Below, piece after piece: positions 26,250-36,428 of a stretch of DNA of 64,000 nucleotides. The stretch's first letter is position 1. Every line of letters starts with the position of its first letter. Source of the DNA: Promicromonospora iranensis (GTDB lineage: Bacteria > Actinomycetota > Actinomycetes > Actinomycetales > Cellulomonadaceae); the NCBI RefSeq assembly GCF_028994805.1, contig NZ_JAJQQP010000006.1, positions 248,001 to 312,000 of the forward strand, given 5' to 3'. The translations under genes were made by a program, and so were the position numbers. The notes under the pieces are model-generated. The model was not told the origin of the DNA, did not search any database, and was given only the letters and a program-made list of their open reading frames with translations.

Positions 26250-27543
26250 ACTGCATGAGCTCCTGCGCGCCGGGCGGCCAGGCGCCGGGCGTGGGCTGCT
26301 GGAGCGGGGACGGGAACGTCACCGGCAGCCGGGCGGGGAAGCGCATCCACGGGCTGGTCGCCCACTCGACCTTGTCGGGGTCGCCGTCGAGGGTGACCTG
26401 CAGGCGCTGCAGCAGCTCGGCGACCGCGATGCGAGCGATGACCCGCCCGAGGCGCGGGGCGGGGCACCGGTGCGGACCCGCGCCGAACGACAGGTAGGCG
26501 CGGTTGCCCACGGTGTCCCACGGATCGTCCGACTGGATCAGCGGGTCGTGGTTGGCCGCGTGCACCCCGACGATCACCGCCGCCCCGCGCTCGATCAGCT
26601 TGTTGCCGATGGTCACCTCGCGGGTGGCGAACCGGGGCATGAGGTTGGGGTTCGTCGTCGAGCGCCAGAGCACCTCGTCGAGCGCGTCGTCGATGTGCAG
26701 CCGGCCCCCGGAGACCCGGTGGGAGAACCGCGGGTCGCTCAGGACCAGGGCGAGCGTCTGTGCGATCCAGGCCAGGAGCGCCTCGTTGGCCGCCAGCGTG
26801 ATGGCGGTGAGGGTCTGTGCCCGTTCGAGGTCGCTCTCGAAGTTGCCGTGCACGGCGAGGATCCCCGCGATGTCCCGGGTGCCCAGCGCCCTGCTGTGGG
26901 CGATGTGCTCGGTGACGATCCCCAGCAGCTCCACGGTTCGCTCGCGCGCCGCGGCACCGGACTCGAAGATGGCCCGGGTGATCTCCTGCAGCCGCTGCGC
27001 CTGTCCCGGTTCCAGCCCGTCCAGCTCGGACAGGACCAGGAACGGGACGACCGCCGCGTACTCGGCGACCAGGTCGGCGCGGCCCCGGTCCTCGAACCGG
27101 TCGATGAGCATGCCGCACAGCCGGCGGGTGATCGCGCCCGCACGGGCCTCGTCGACCTGCGACAGCGCGTCGTCGACGGGTGGCCGCATCCGAGCGTGCT
27201 TGGCCCCGTCGGCGTCGGCGAGAGTGGGCTTCGGGGCGCGGGGGAGCACGAGGTGGAGTGCCGACTGCGGGCCCAGCAGGTTCTCGGCGTGCCCGTGCCA
27301 GATCGAGGGGTCCTTGATGAAGGTGCGGTCGTCCCGCAGCACCCCGACCGCCTCGTTGTGGCCGAGCACGAGCCACGCCGGCACGCCGGGCTCGAGGTCC
27401 ACCGGCGCGACCGGACCCCACTCGCGTCGTAGCCGCTCGTAGACCTCGTTCACGTCGGCGGCCGCGGTGGTCTCCAGGAGGAGCGTGCGGTCGGTGACGT
27501 CGCGTAGCCGCACCGGCGGGTCCGACGGCGGTCGTGCGGTCAC
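26248..27543 (-). CDS. Cytochrome P450 with a non-canonical ExxR motif (CYP157-like)
   Basis: Soluble heme monooxygenase-type protein (431 aa). The heme-ligand loop is FGAGPHRCPAP with Cys360. The K-helix, where almost all P450s have ExxR, reads Glu290-Val-Leu-Trp293 (DEVLWRS), so the Arg is replaced by Trp. This resembles the EQSLW motif described for Streptomyces CYP157C1. The I-helix region is AANEALLAWIAQT, without the usual acid-Thr pair in obvious form. GTG 27543 follows GAGAGGGGA; the frame is open further to 27597. No ferredoxin or reductase gene is adjacent, and the substrate is unknown. It is divergent from a sulfotransferase. Confidence 0.85.
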   Translation of the reverse strand: MTARPPSDPPVRLRDVTDRTLLLETTAAADVNEVYERLRREWGPVAPVDLEPGVPAWLVLGHNEAVGVLRDDRTFIKDPSIWHGHAENLLGPQSALHLVLPRAPKPTLADADGAKHARMRPPVDDALSQVDEARAGAITRRLCGMLIDRFEDRGRADLVAEYAAVVPFLVLSELDGLEPGQAQRLQEITRAIFESGAAARERTVELLGIVTEHIAHSRALGTRDIAGILAVHGNFESDLERAQTLTAITLAANEALLAWIAQTLALVLSDPRFSHRVSGGRLHIDDALDEVLWRSTTNPNLMPRFATREVTIGNKLIERGAAVIVGVHAANHDPLIQSDDPWDTVGNRAYLSFGAGPHRCPAPRLGRVIARIAVAELLQRLQVTLDGDPDKVEWATSPWMRFPARLPVTFPSPLQQPTPGAWPPGAQELMQ

Positions 27544-27598
27544 GATTCCCCTCTCGTCGACAGCCTGGCCCGGCGATGTGACGCCGCGCACAAGCACT

Positions 27599-27631
27599 CG
27601 CTCCGGATGTTAGTGGACGAACGCTCCGGAT
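27599..27631. repeat. Direct repeat in the P450 / sulfotransferase intergenic region
   Basis: CGCTCCGGAT occurs at 27599-27608 and again at 27622-27631, a 23-bp period (about two helical turns). It sits between divergent genes and 56 bp from the P450 start, so it may be a regulator site. Confidence 0.5.
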
Positions 27632-27713
27632 TGGCGAAAGCGCCGCGTCACGTTCCGGGCGGGTGGTGGCCGACGGCTTGTCGCCGCCCGCCGGTATGGG
27701 CAGGATGTGCGCC

Positions 27714-28913
27714 ATGCCCCAGGCCACACCGCTGCTCCGACTCCTCAACGTGCTGCTCGTACCCGGCACGCGCACCCGCAAGGACCCCGACGCCGTCTAC
27801 GAGCGCCTGCTCCAGGAGGTGCAGCGCGGACGTGTCCCGCTCGGCGCCGACGACCTCGCCGCGCTCGACGGCCTGCGCCTGCTCCTCGCCGACCACGCCG
27901 CCAACCCCGACCTGAGCGCCTTCGGCTGGATGAGCACCCAGCAGCAGATCCGGGAGCGGCTCGACAACCGTGCCGTCGTCCGCGACATCCAGGCGAACCA
28001 CCCCGAGGTGCGGGACGAGCCGGTGACCGCCCCCGTGTTCGTCGTCGGCCTGCCGCGTACCGGGACGACGGTGACGTACAACCTGATCGCGCGCAGCCCC
28101 GGCAACCGCGGCCCGAAGCTGTGGGAGATGACCAACCTGGGCCTCCCGCGCCCGGCGGCCGAGCGCGAGCGGCTGATCGCCCAGGCCCGCAAGCGGTTCG
28201 CGACCGTGGCGAAGCTCAGCCCCGCGTGGGCGCACCTGCACCCGCTGATCGCCGACAGCGAGGAGGAGGACTTCATGCTGCGCGCCCACACGGAGATGTA
28301 CGCGACGTGGGGCCCCGCGCCGCGCTACCTGGACTACGTGGCGGACGCCGACCTCACCGACGACTTCCTGTTCCTCCGCGATGCGCTGCAGGTCATGGCG
28401 GCGGGGGAGGCGCCGGAGCGCTGGGTGCTCAAGCACCCCATGGACCTGTGGCGGCTGCCCGAGATCCTGCGCGCCTTCCCGGACGCGCGGTTCGTCTGGA
28501 CGCACCGCGCGCCCGGGTCCGCCGTCGCCTCCGGCTGCTCGATGGCCGAGGCGACGCACACGATGTACATCAAGCCGGGCCGGATCGACCTCGACCGGAT
28601 CGGCCGGGAGTGGCTGGGGATCTCCGCCGGAGGGGTCGAGCGCGCGACCAGGCTGCGCGAACAGTTGCCCGACGACGCGGTGATCGACGTCGTCTACGAC
28701 GACCTGCTCGCGGACCCGGCGACCGTGCTGCGCGGGGTCTTCGACCGCCTGGACCTGACCTGGGGCGCGACGGACGACGCCAACCTCGCCAAGGCCCTCG
28801 ACCGGACCGGCCACCGCCCGCACGTGTACTCGCTGGAACGGTACGGCCTGGACGAGACCCAGGTCGCCGAGGCGTTCCGGTCGTACCAGATCCCGGCCTC
28901 GTCCCTGACCTGA
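27714..28913 (+). CDS. Sulfotransferase-family protein
   Basis: A 399-residue protein of the PAPS-dependent sulfotransferase fold. The phosphosulfate-binding loop is VFVVGLPRTGTT, and the 3'-phosphate region fits FVWTHRAPGSAVASGCSM. The C-terminal part has the expected short Sulfotransfer_3 elements. Three in-frame ATGs (27696, 27705, 27714) are possible; 27714 has AGGA 8 nt upstream. The acceptor is unknown; such enzymes in actinobacteria modify lipids, glycans or secondary metabolites. It is divergent from the P450 and may share regulation with it. Confidence 0.8.
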   Translation: MPQATPLLRLLNVLLVPGTRTRKDPDAVYERLLQEVQRGRVPLGADDLAALDGLRLLLADHAANPDLSAFGWMSTQQQIRERLDNRAVVRDIQANHPEVRDEPVTAPVFVVGLPRTGTTVTYNLIARSPGNRGPKLWEMTNLGLPRPAAERERLIAQARKRFATVAKLSPAWAHLHPLIADSEEEDFMLRAHTEMYATWGPAPRYLDYVADADLTDDFLFLRDALQVMAAGEAPERWVLKHPMDLWRLPEILRAFPDARFVWTHRAPGSAVASGCSMAEATHTMYIKPGRIDLDRIGREWLGISAGGVERATRLREQLPDDAVIDVVYDDLLADPATVLRGVFDRLDLTWGATDDANLAKALDRTGHRPHVYSLERYGLDETQVAEAFRSYQIPASSLT

Positions 28914-28922
28914 CCCGAACGG

Positions 28923-28981
28923 TTGAGTGCGTGGTATCTGCGCCGATCACACGGTCAACGGCGCAAATACCACGCACTCAA
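28923..28981. repeat. Long inverted repeat between convergent sulfotransferase and serA
   Basis: The 22-bp arms at 28923-28944 and 28960-28981 are complementary with one mismatch, with a 15-nt loop. The arm begins TTGAGTGCGTGGTAT. It lies 9 bp after the sulfotransferase stop and 7 bp before the serA stop. No T-tract is present. It probably stops or separates the two converging transcripts. Confidence 0.8.
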
Positions 28982-28988
28982 CGAGGGG

Positions 28989-30227
28989 TCAGCGGGCGGC
29001 CGGGCCCGGCGGGAACTCGGGGCGCTCGAAGGCGTCGCGGATGCGGAGGCGGATCGTGCTCTCCAGTGCCTGGAGCTTCTTGGACGCGCCGCGCTCGGTC
29101 ACGTCCGAGATGTCCGTGACCACGTAGCCGACGTCGCCACGGGTGGCGAGCATCTGCCCCTCGATGTTGGCGCCGTGGTCGGCGAAGATCTGGTTCACCG
29201 TGGCCAGCACGCCGGGCACGTTGCGGTGCAGCAGCTTGATGCGGCCGACGCCGGTGTGCTCCAGCTGAAGGTTGGGCAGGTTGACGCTGAGCATCGTCGA
29301 GCCGGTGGTCACGTAGTCGCTGAGCTTCTTGGCGACGAACTGGCCGATCGCCTCCTGCGCCTCCTCCGTGGAGCCGCCCACGTGAGGCGTGAGGATCACG
29401 TTCGGCAGGCCGCGCAGCACCGACTCGAAGGCGTCGCCGCGCTTCTTGGGCTCCGCGGGGAAGACGTCGACGGCGGCGCCCGACAGGTGCCCGGACCGGA
29501 TGTGCTCTGCCAGCGAGTCGACGTCGACGACAAAACCGCGGCACAGGTTGAGGAAGATCGAGCCCTGCTTCATGCGCGCGAACTGCTTCTCGCCGAACAG
29601 GCCGGCGTTCCCGGAGCGACCGTCGACGTGCAGCGTCACGATGTCGGCGGTCTCGAGGAGCTCGTCGAGCGTCTCGGCACGGCGGGCGTTGCCGAGGGCC
29701 AGCTTCTCGGCGGTGTCGAAGAAGATCACCGACATGCCCAGGTTCTCGGCGAGCACGGAGAGCTGCGAGCCGATGTTCCCGTAGCCGACGATGCCAAGGG
29801 TACGGCCGCGCACCTCGTGCGAGCCCTCCGCCGACTTGTCCCAGACGCCGTCGTGCAGGGCGCGGTCGCGCTCCGTCATCCGGCGGGTCAGGGAGATGAT
29901 CTCGGCGATGGCCAGCTCCACCACGGACCGGGTGTTGGAGAACGGCGCGTTGAACACCGCGACGCCACGGTTGGCGGCAGCCGTCAGGTTGATCTGGTTC
30001 GTGCCGATGCTGAAGGCGCCGACGCCGACGAGGCTCGTCGCCTCGGACAGGACGCGCGCCGTGACCTCGGTCTTGGAGCGGATGCCCAGGAGCTGGACGC
30101 CGTCGAGGGCGGCGATCAGCTCGTCCTCGTCAAGGGCTCCCTTGCGGTAGTCGACCTCGTACCCGGCCGATTCCAGGATCGGGACGGAGGTGGGGTGGAC
30201 GTTCTCGAGGAGAAGGGCTCGCTGCAC
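28989..30227 (-). CDS. serA: D-3-phosphoglycerate dehydrogenase
   Basis: First enzyme of serine synthesis, oxidising 3-phosphoglycerate with NAD (412 aa). It is of the Escherichia coli type, with a C-terminal ACT domain (LLHRNVPGVLATVNQIFADHG) for serine feedback and no intervening ASB domain. The NAD-binding loop is GIVGYGNIGSQLS. Catalytic Arg (NLCRG), Glu (VFPAEP) and His (TPHVGGST) are all present. GTG 30227 gives the family length; a CACCAT box 7 nt before it suggests a leaderless start. The frame is open up to 30359 but that part is not conserved. Confidence 0.9.
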   Translation of the reverse strand: MQRALLLENVHPTSVPILESAGYEVDYRKGALDEDELIAALDGVQLLGIRSKTEVTARVLSEATSLVGVGAFSIGTNQINLTAAANRGVAVFNAPFSNTRSVVELAIAEIISLTRRMTERDRALHDGVWDKSAEGSHEVRGRTLGIVGYGNIGSQLSVLAENLGMSVIFFDTAEKLALGNARRAETLDELLETADIVTLHVDGRSGNAGLFGEKQFARMKQGSIFLNLCRGFVVDVDSLAEHIRSGHLSGAAVDVFPAEPKKRGDAFESVLRGLPNVILTPHVGGSTEEAQEAIGQFVAKKLSDYVTTGSTMLSVNLPNLQLEHTGVGRIKLLHRNVPGVLATVNQIFADHGANIEGQMLATRGDVGYVVTDISDVTERGASKKLQALESTIRLRIRDAFERPEFPPGPAAR

Positions 30228-30306
30228 GCACCCATGGTGCGCCAGGGGAGGTGCCAGCAACAAACGGATGCCCCCCACGTCCCGCCTGCTGGGACGTCCC
30301 TTTGTG

Positions 30307-30372
30307 GTGAGCGCGACCGTTGCGCCTAAGTTGCGCCTCAAACGGACAGGTAGGCGCAACGGTCGCGCTCAC
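30307..30372. repeat. Perfect 22-bp inverted repeat between serA and helD
   Basis: Positions 30307-30328 and 30351-30372 are exact reverse complements (arm begins GTGAGCGCGACCGTTGCG), with a 22-nt loop that contains a further copy of TTGCGCCT. It begins 2 bp beyond the helD stop and ends 80 bp before the serA start on the minus strand. It may end helD transcription; it has no T-tract. Confidence 0.85.
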
Positions 30373-30374
30373 AG

Positions 30375-32645
30375 CTAAAACCCTTCGGGGAGGTCCCGGG
30401 AGTGCACGACGACCAGGCGTTGCGTGGGGCGGGTCATCGCCACATAGAGGTCGCTGGTCCCGCCCGCGCCCTCCGCGATCGCCGCGGGCTCGACCAGCAC
30501 GACGGCGTCGAACTCCAGCCCCTTGGTCTGGCGCGGGGCGAGCACCGTCACCTGCGCGTCCTCCGGACGCTGCGCCGAGAGCCGGGCCGCCTCCGCCGCG
30601 CCGACCGCACCGGGCAGCGCCGCGGTCAGGGCGGCGGCCAGCCGCGCGACCCTGGCTCCCGGCGTCACGATCGCCACCCGCCCGGCGTCGGGCCCCACCA
30701 GCTCCTTGACGAGGCCGAGCGCCTCCGAGAGCACCGTGTCGTCGTCCGGCAGGCCGTCCGGGCCCGGGGCGGTGCGCACCGCGGTGAGGGAGCCCTCGAC
30801 GTCGCGCGCCGCCCGCAGCTCCGAGACGGGCAGCCCCGCGGCCCGCGCCACCGCCTGGGCGGTGTCGGCGACCGTGGACGGCGTGCGGTAGGAGACGGTC
30901 AGCTCGGCGAGCCGCCACCCGTCGTGCAGCAGCGGCGTGAGCATGCGGTCCCAGTTGCGCGCACCCGCCGCGGACGACGTCTGCGCGACGTCGCCGACGA
31001 TGGTCATCGACCGGGTGGGCACCCGGCGCACCAGCGACCGCCAGGCCATGGGGGAGAGCTCCTGCGCCTCGTCGACCACCACGTGGCCGTAGGTCCAGGC
31101 CCGGTCGCCGGCGGCGCGCTCCGCGGTCGTCAGGGACGGTCCGCTCGCCGCGAAGCGGGAGGCGAGCGTCTCGGCGTCCACCAGGCCGTCGCCGGCGCCC
31201 GTCGAGGACAGCACGTTGCGGGCGTACTCGATCTCCCGCGCCTGCTCGGCCTCGCGGTTGCGCGCCTCGGCAAGAGCCACCGAGTCGTCCTCACCGAGGA
31301 GCTCGTACGCCTCGTCGAGGATCGGCACGTCGGACTCCGTCCACGGCGCGCCGGGCTCCCGCAGCAGGAGACGGCGCTCGCGGGCGGTGAGCTCCGGCGC
31401 GGCCTCGGCCAGCCGGTGCGGCTTGGCGTACAGGTCGCTGACCAGCTTCTCGGGGGTGATCGGCAGCCACGCGATGTTCAGCGCCACGCGGACGTCGCGG
31501 TCCGAGCGGAGGTCCTCGAACACCGACGCACGGTCCTCGCCGGACAGGGGTGCGTCCGTGAAGTCGCGGTACTGGTCGGTGAGGCGGTCGAGCATGTCGC
31601 GCACGAACGACACACGCGCCAGGTTGTGCGGCTTGTGCGTGCGACGGGCACGGGCGATAGCGTCGCTGATGTCCCGGGGACGGATCACGAAGTCGTGCCC
31701 CTCGACCCGCACCGCGACCTCCTGCTCCGGCACGCGCTCGCGTGCGCGCACGGCCCGGCGGATGATCTTGCGCCACAGGAGCAGACCCTTGAGCCGGGCC
31801 ACCTGGCCCTCGTCGACGGCGGTCGCCCGGATGCCCGGGACGAGGTCGCCGATCGTCGTGGAGACCACGCCGGTCTCGCCGAGCGAGGGCAGCACCTGGT
31901 CGATGTAGCGCAGGAACGCGCTGGACGGGCCGACGACGAGCACGCCGGAGCGTTCCAGCAACCGCCGGTGGGCGTACAGGAGGTAGGCGGCACGGTGCAG
32001 CGCCACCGCCGTCTTGCCCGTTCCCGGGCCGCCCTGGACCACGAGCGCGCCCGACAGGTCGGACCGGATGATGCGGTCCTGCTCGGCCTGGATGGTCGCC
32101 ACGATGTCCGACATCCGGCCCGTGCGGCCCTGGGCCATCGCCGCGAGCAGGGCGCCCTCGCCGGAGAGCGCGTCGGGGTCGATCTCGGTGTCGAGGTCCA
32201 GCACCTCGTCCTCGAGGCCGGTCACCGAGCGGCCCTTCGTCACGAGGTGCCGACGCCGTCGCACGTCGCCCGGGTGCAGGGCCGTGGCCCGGTAGAACGC
32301 CTCGGCCGCCGGCGCGCGCCAGTCGGTCAGCATCGAGCGGTGCTCGACGTCGGTCAGGCCGATGCGCCCGACGTACCGCGTCACCGTGCCGTCGGCTGAC
32401 CCGTCCGAGAGGTCGAGCCGCCCGAAGACCAGCCGGTCCTCGACGGCGTCGAGCTGCGCGGCCCGGTCCTCGTAGAGAGTGGCGAACGCGTCCCGCTCGC
32501 TGCGGTTCTGGTGCGTGCCGCTGGCGCCCGCCAGGCGGACGTCCCGCAGGCGGTCCGCCGTGGTGCCCCGAAGGGTGTCCAGACGGACGTACATCGTGTC
32601 GACGACTGCCTGCTCGTGGGCGAGCTCGCCCGCGATTCCCGTCAC
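30375..32645 (-). CDS. helD: RNA polymerase-associated helicase HelD
   Basis: UvrD/Rep-like ATPase (756 aa) of the actinobacterial HelD group, which binds RNA polymerase, removes it from stalled complexes and in some species protects it from rifamycins. The N-terminal arm (~1-120) precedes the split ATPase: Walker A GGPGTGKTA, VVVDEAQELSPMAW (Walker B), VSYRTPST, and the C-terminal LAPRQTKGLEFD and YVAMTRPTQRL. GTG 32645 is chosen with GGAGGT 7 nt upstream; the open frame extends to 33155 but overlaps a divergent gene. No rifamycin-associated element was seen upstream. Confidence 0.87.
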   Translation of the reverse strand: MTGIAGELAHEQAVVDTMYVRLDTLRGTTADRLRDVRLAGASGTHQNRSERDAFATLYEDRAAQLDAVEDRLVFGRLDLSDGSADGTVTRYVGRIGLTDVEHRSMLTDWRAPAAEAFYRATALHPGDVRRRRHLVTKGRSVTGLEDEVLDLDTEIDPDALSGEGALLAAMAQGRTGRMSDIVATIQAEQDRIIRSDLSGALVVQGGPGTGKTAVALHRAAYLLYAHRRLLERSGVLVVGPSSAFLRYIDQVLPSLGETGVVSTTIGDLVPGIRATAVDEGQVARLKGLLLWRKIIRRAVRARERVPEQEVAVRVEGHDFVIRPRDISDAIARARRTHKPHNLARVSFVRDMLDRLTDQYRDFTDAPLSGEDRASVFEDLRSDRDVRVALNIAWLPITPEKLVSDLYAKPHRLAEAAPELTARERRLLLREPGAPWTESDVPILDEAYELLGEDDSVALAEARNREAEQAREIEYARNVLSSTGAGDGLVDAETLASRFAASGPSLTTAERAAGDRAWTYGHVVVDEAQELSPMAWRSLVRRVPTRSMTIVGDVAQTSSAAGARNWDRMLTPLLHDGWRLAELTVSYRTPSTVADTAQAVARAAGLPVSELRAARDVEGSLTAVRTAPGPDGLPDDDTVLSEALGLVKELVGPDAGRVAIVTPGARVARLAAALTAALPGAVGAAEAARLSAQRPEDAQVTVLAPRQTKGLEFDAVVLVEPAAIAEGAGGTSDLYVAMTRPTQRLVVVHSRDLPEGF

Positions 32646-32729
32646 GCCATACCTCCGTGGTTCACCAGCGAAAAAACCTCGGTCAGAATCAACCGGCCGA
32701 CCATTATCGCGCACCTGTCGGCCTGTCCG

Positions 32730-32759
32730 CTGACACGGCGTCATCTCGCTGGATAGGAT
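32730..32759 (+). promoter_or_regulatory. Promoter of the REC-PP2C gene (leaderless)
   Basis: CTGACA (32730-32735) and TAGGAT (32754-32759) are 18 bp apart. The -10 ends 7 nt before ATG 32767, so transcription likely starts at the initiation codon. Confidence 0.6.
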
Positions 32760-32766
32760 CGCCGCC

Positions 32767-34145
32767 ATGGCACTGGGCGGGGCAGGTACTGCGGGGCCCG
32801 GGAGCGGGCCCGGACCCGACGCGCGCCCGTCCTGGATCGACGGTCCCATCTCGGTCCTCCTCGTCGAGGACGACGACGCCGACGCGTTCCTCGTGAGCGA
32901 GCTGCTCGCGGACGCCGACGTGGAGGCGGACCTCCGGGCCGACCTGCACCGGGCCCGGTCCGTCGACGAGGCGCTCGGGGTGCTGTCGATGGTGGCCGTG
33001 GACTGCCTGCTCCTCGACCTGGGGCTGCCCGACGCCGAGGGGCTCGGCGCCCTCCGGCGCATCATCGACGGTGTCGACGTGCTGCCGGTCCAGCCCGCCG
33101 TCGTCGTGCTGACGGGGAACACCGCGCACGACCTGGGCGCGGCCGCCGTCGCCAACGGTGCCGACGACTACCTGGTCAAGGGCGAGGTGGACGGCGACGC
33201 GCTCGCCCGCTGCCTGCGGTACGCGACGCTCCGGCGCCGGTCCGCCGCCCAGCAGATCGCCCTGTACCGCAGCGAGGTGCGCGCCGCCGAGACCACCCGC
33301 CTGGAGCGCGCACTGCTGCCCAAGGAGCTGGTCACCGACGATCGCGTCTCCGTCATGGTGGGCTACCTGCCCGGCGGGAACGGCCTGCTCGGTGGTGACT
33401 TCTTCGACACGGTGGAGCGTCCCGACGGCACGCTCGTCACGGTCATCGGCGACGTCGCCGGGCACGGACCGGACGAGGCGGCGCTCGGTGCCGCCATGCG
33501 CACCGCGTGGCGCACGCTCGTGCTGGCGGACACGCCCGCCGACGACGTCCTGCCGCTCCTGGAACGGGTGCTCCTCGCGGAACGCGGGCGTCCCGAGGTG
33601 TTCGTCACGATCTGCCAGGCGGTGATCTCGCCGGACCGCACCCGGATGGACGTCTACCTCGCCGGGCACCTGCCGCCGCTGCTCGTGGTGCCCCGGACCG
33701 CGACGGATGCCACGACGCCGGTCACGCACCACTGCGAGGAGCTGTCGTCGGCACGGCGCGGCCGCGCCCTGGGCATCCCCGTGGACGGCGGCTGGTCGGC
33801 GCACACCGTCGAGCTGCCGGAGGTGTGGACCGCCGTGCTCTACACGGACGGGCTCGTGGAGGCGGCCGTCGGGGCCGACCCGAAGGGCACCCCCGTCCTG
33901 CCACCCAGCGCCCACGGACGCATGCCCCGGCTCGGGGCGCGCGGGCTGCGCAGCGTCGTGGAGCACGAGATGGACCAGGGCACCGACGAGGTGGTGACCC
34001 GCGTCCTGCGCCGCGTGCGCGAGCTGCACGGCGGACCCCTGGTCGACGACGCCGCCCTGCTCTTCGTCGGCTGGGCGGGCGCCGGCGCGACCGGCCCGGC
34101 GGAGCGGACCTCGACGCTCGCGGACTCCGTGGAGTGGTCGCGGGC

Positions 34146-34149
<4 letters not shown>
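32767..34149 (+). CDS. Response regulator with PP2C phosphatase output
   Basis: A 460-residue receiver-phosphatase fusion of the RssB/RsbU kind. The receiver (~27-150) has EDDDAD, the phospho-acceptor Asp in LLLDLGLPD and Lys in DYLVKGE. A short coiled coil leads to a SpoIIE-type PP2C domain (~190-440) with metal-site Asp residues in GGDFFDT, GDVAGHG, YTDGLVE and VDDAALL. Phosphorylation would set phosphatase activity on an anti-anti-sigma factor encoded elsewhere. It overlaps the next gene by ATGA, making a kinase-coupled partner-switching module. Confidence 0.87.
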
Positions 34150-35795
<1,646 letters not shown>

Positions 35796-35871
35796 GGCGG
35801 CCTGACCAGGGCCGACGGCGGGTCGCGACGACGGGGTCCGTTGCTGCTGAATCCAGGGGACGGGTACGGAC

Positions 35872-36309
35872 GTGAGCGGTCACAAGGTGATGGAGATCCT
35901 CCTGGTGGAGGACGACCCGGGCGACGTCCTGATGACCCGGGAGGCGTTCGAGGACCACCGCGTACCCAACAACGTGTCGGTGGTCGGCGACGGTGTCAGC
36001 GCACTCGAGTTCCTGCGCAAGCAGGGGCAGTACGCCAAGGTCCCCACGCCGGACCTGGTGCTGCTGGACCTCAACCTGCCGAAGATGGACGGCATGGAGG
36101 TGCTCGCCGTGGCGAAGGGCGACCCCATGCTGCGGCACATCCCGGTGGTCGTGCTGACCACGTCGGACGCGCAGGAGGACGTGGTGGGCTCGTACTCGCT
36201 GCACGCCAACGCGTACGTGACCAAGCCCGTGGACTTCGACCGCTTCATCGACGTGGTCCGGCAGATCGACGACTTCTTCGTCTCCGTGGTGCGTCTTCCC
36301 GGTCGATGA
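35872..36309 (+). CDS. Single-domain response regulator (Rcp1/CheY-like)
   Basis: A 145-residue receiver with no output domain. It shows EDDPGD, phospho-acceptor Asp in LLDLNLPKMDG, Thr in VLTTSDA and Lys in YVTKPVDF. The layout matches Rcp1-type receivers that accept phosphate from HisKA kinases such as the one upstream. GTG 35872 is used; ATG 35890 is a shorter alternative. It may relay phosphate or compete with the REC-PP2C protein. Confidence 0.88.
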   Translation: MSGHKVMEILLVEDDPGDVLMTREAFEDHRVPNNVSVVGDGVSALEFLRKQGQYAKVPTPDLVLLDLNLPKMDGMEVLAVAKGDPMLRHIPVVVLTTSDAQEDVVGSYSLHANAYVTKPVDFDRFIDVVRQIDDFFVSVVRLPGR

Positions 36310-36428
36310 GGTGCCCGCGACGCTGAGGGCGTAACGGGAAGACACCAGGCCGTCGTGGCGTTGGACCTGAGCAGACACCCGCAGTACCGGGTGATCGCCG
36401 AACCACTCCGACGAGCGAGGGAGCGCAC

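Noticed and set aside
32643-32766. Rifamycin-associated element upstream of helD
   Set aside because: I looked for the GGGGCTTGC inverted pair on both strands in the gap and did not find it.
32646-33155. N-terminal extension of helD by 170 residues
   Set aside because: The extension overlaps the divergent REC-PP2C gene with a clear promoter, is low-complexity, and the GTG at 32645 has a strong ribosome-binding site.
36293-36343. GTCTTCCCG / CGGGAAGAC inverted repeat around the receiver gene end
   Set aside because: The 9-bp arms are 33 nt apart and one is inside the coding sequence; hairpin formation is doubtful and it could be chance.
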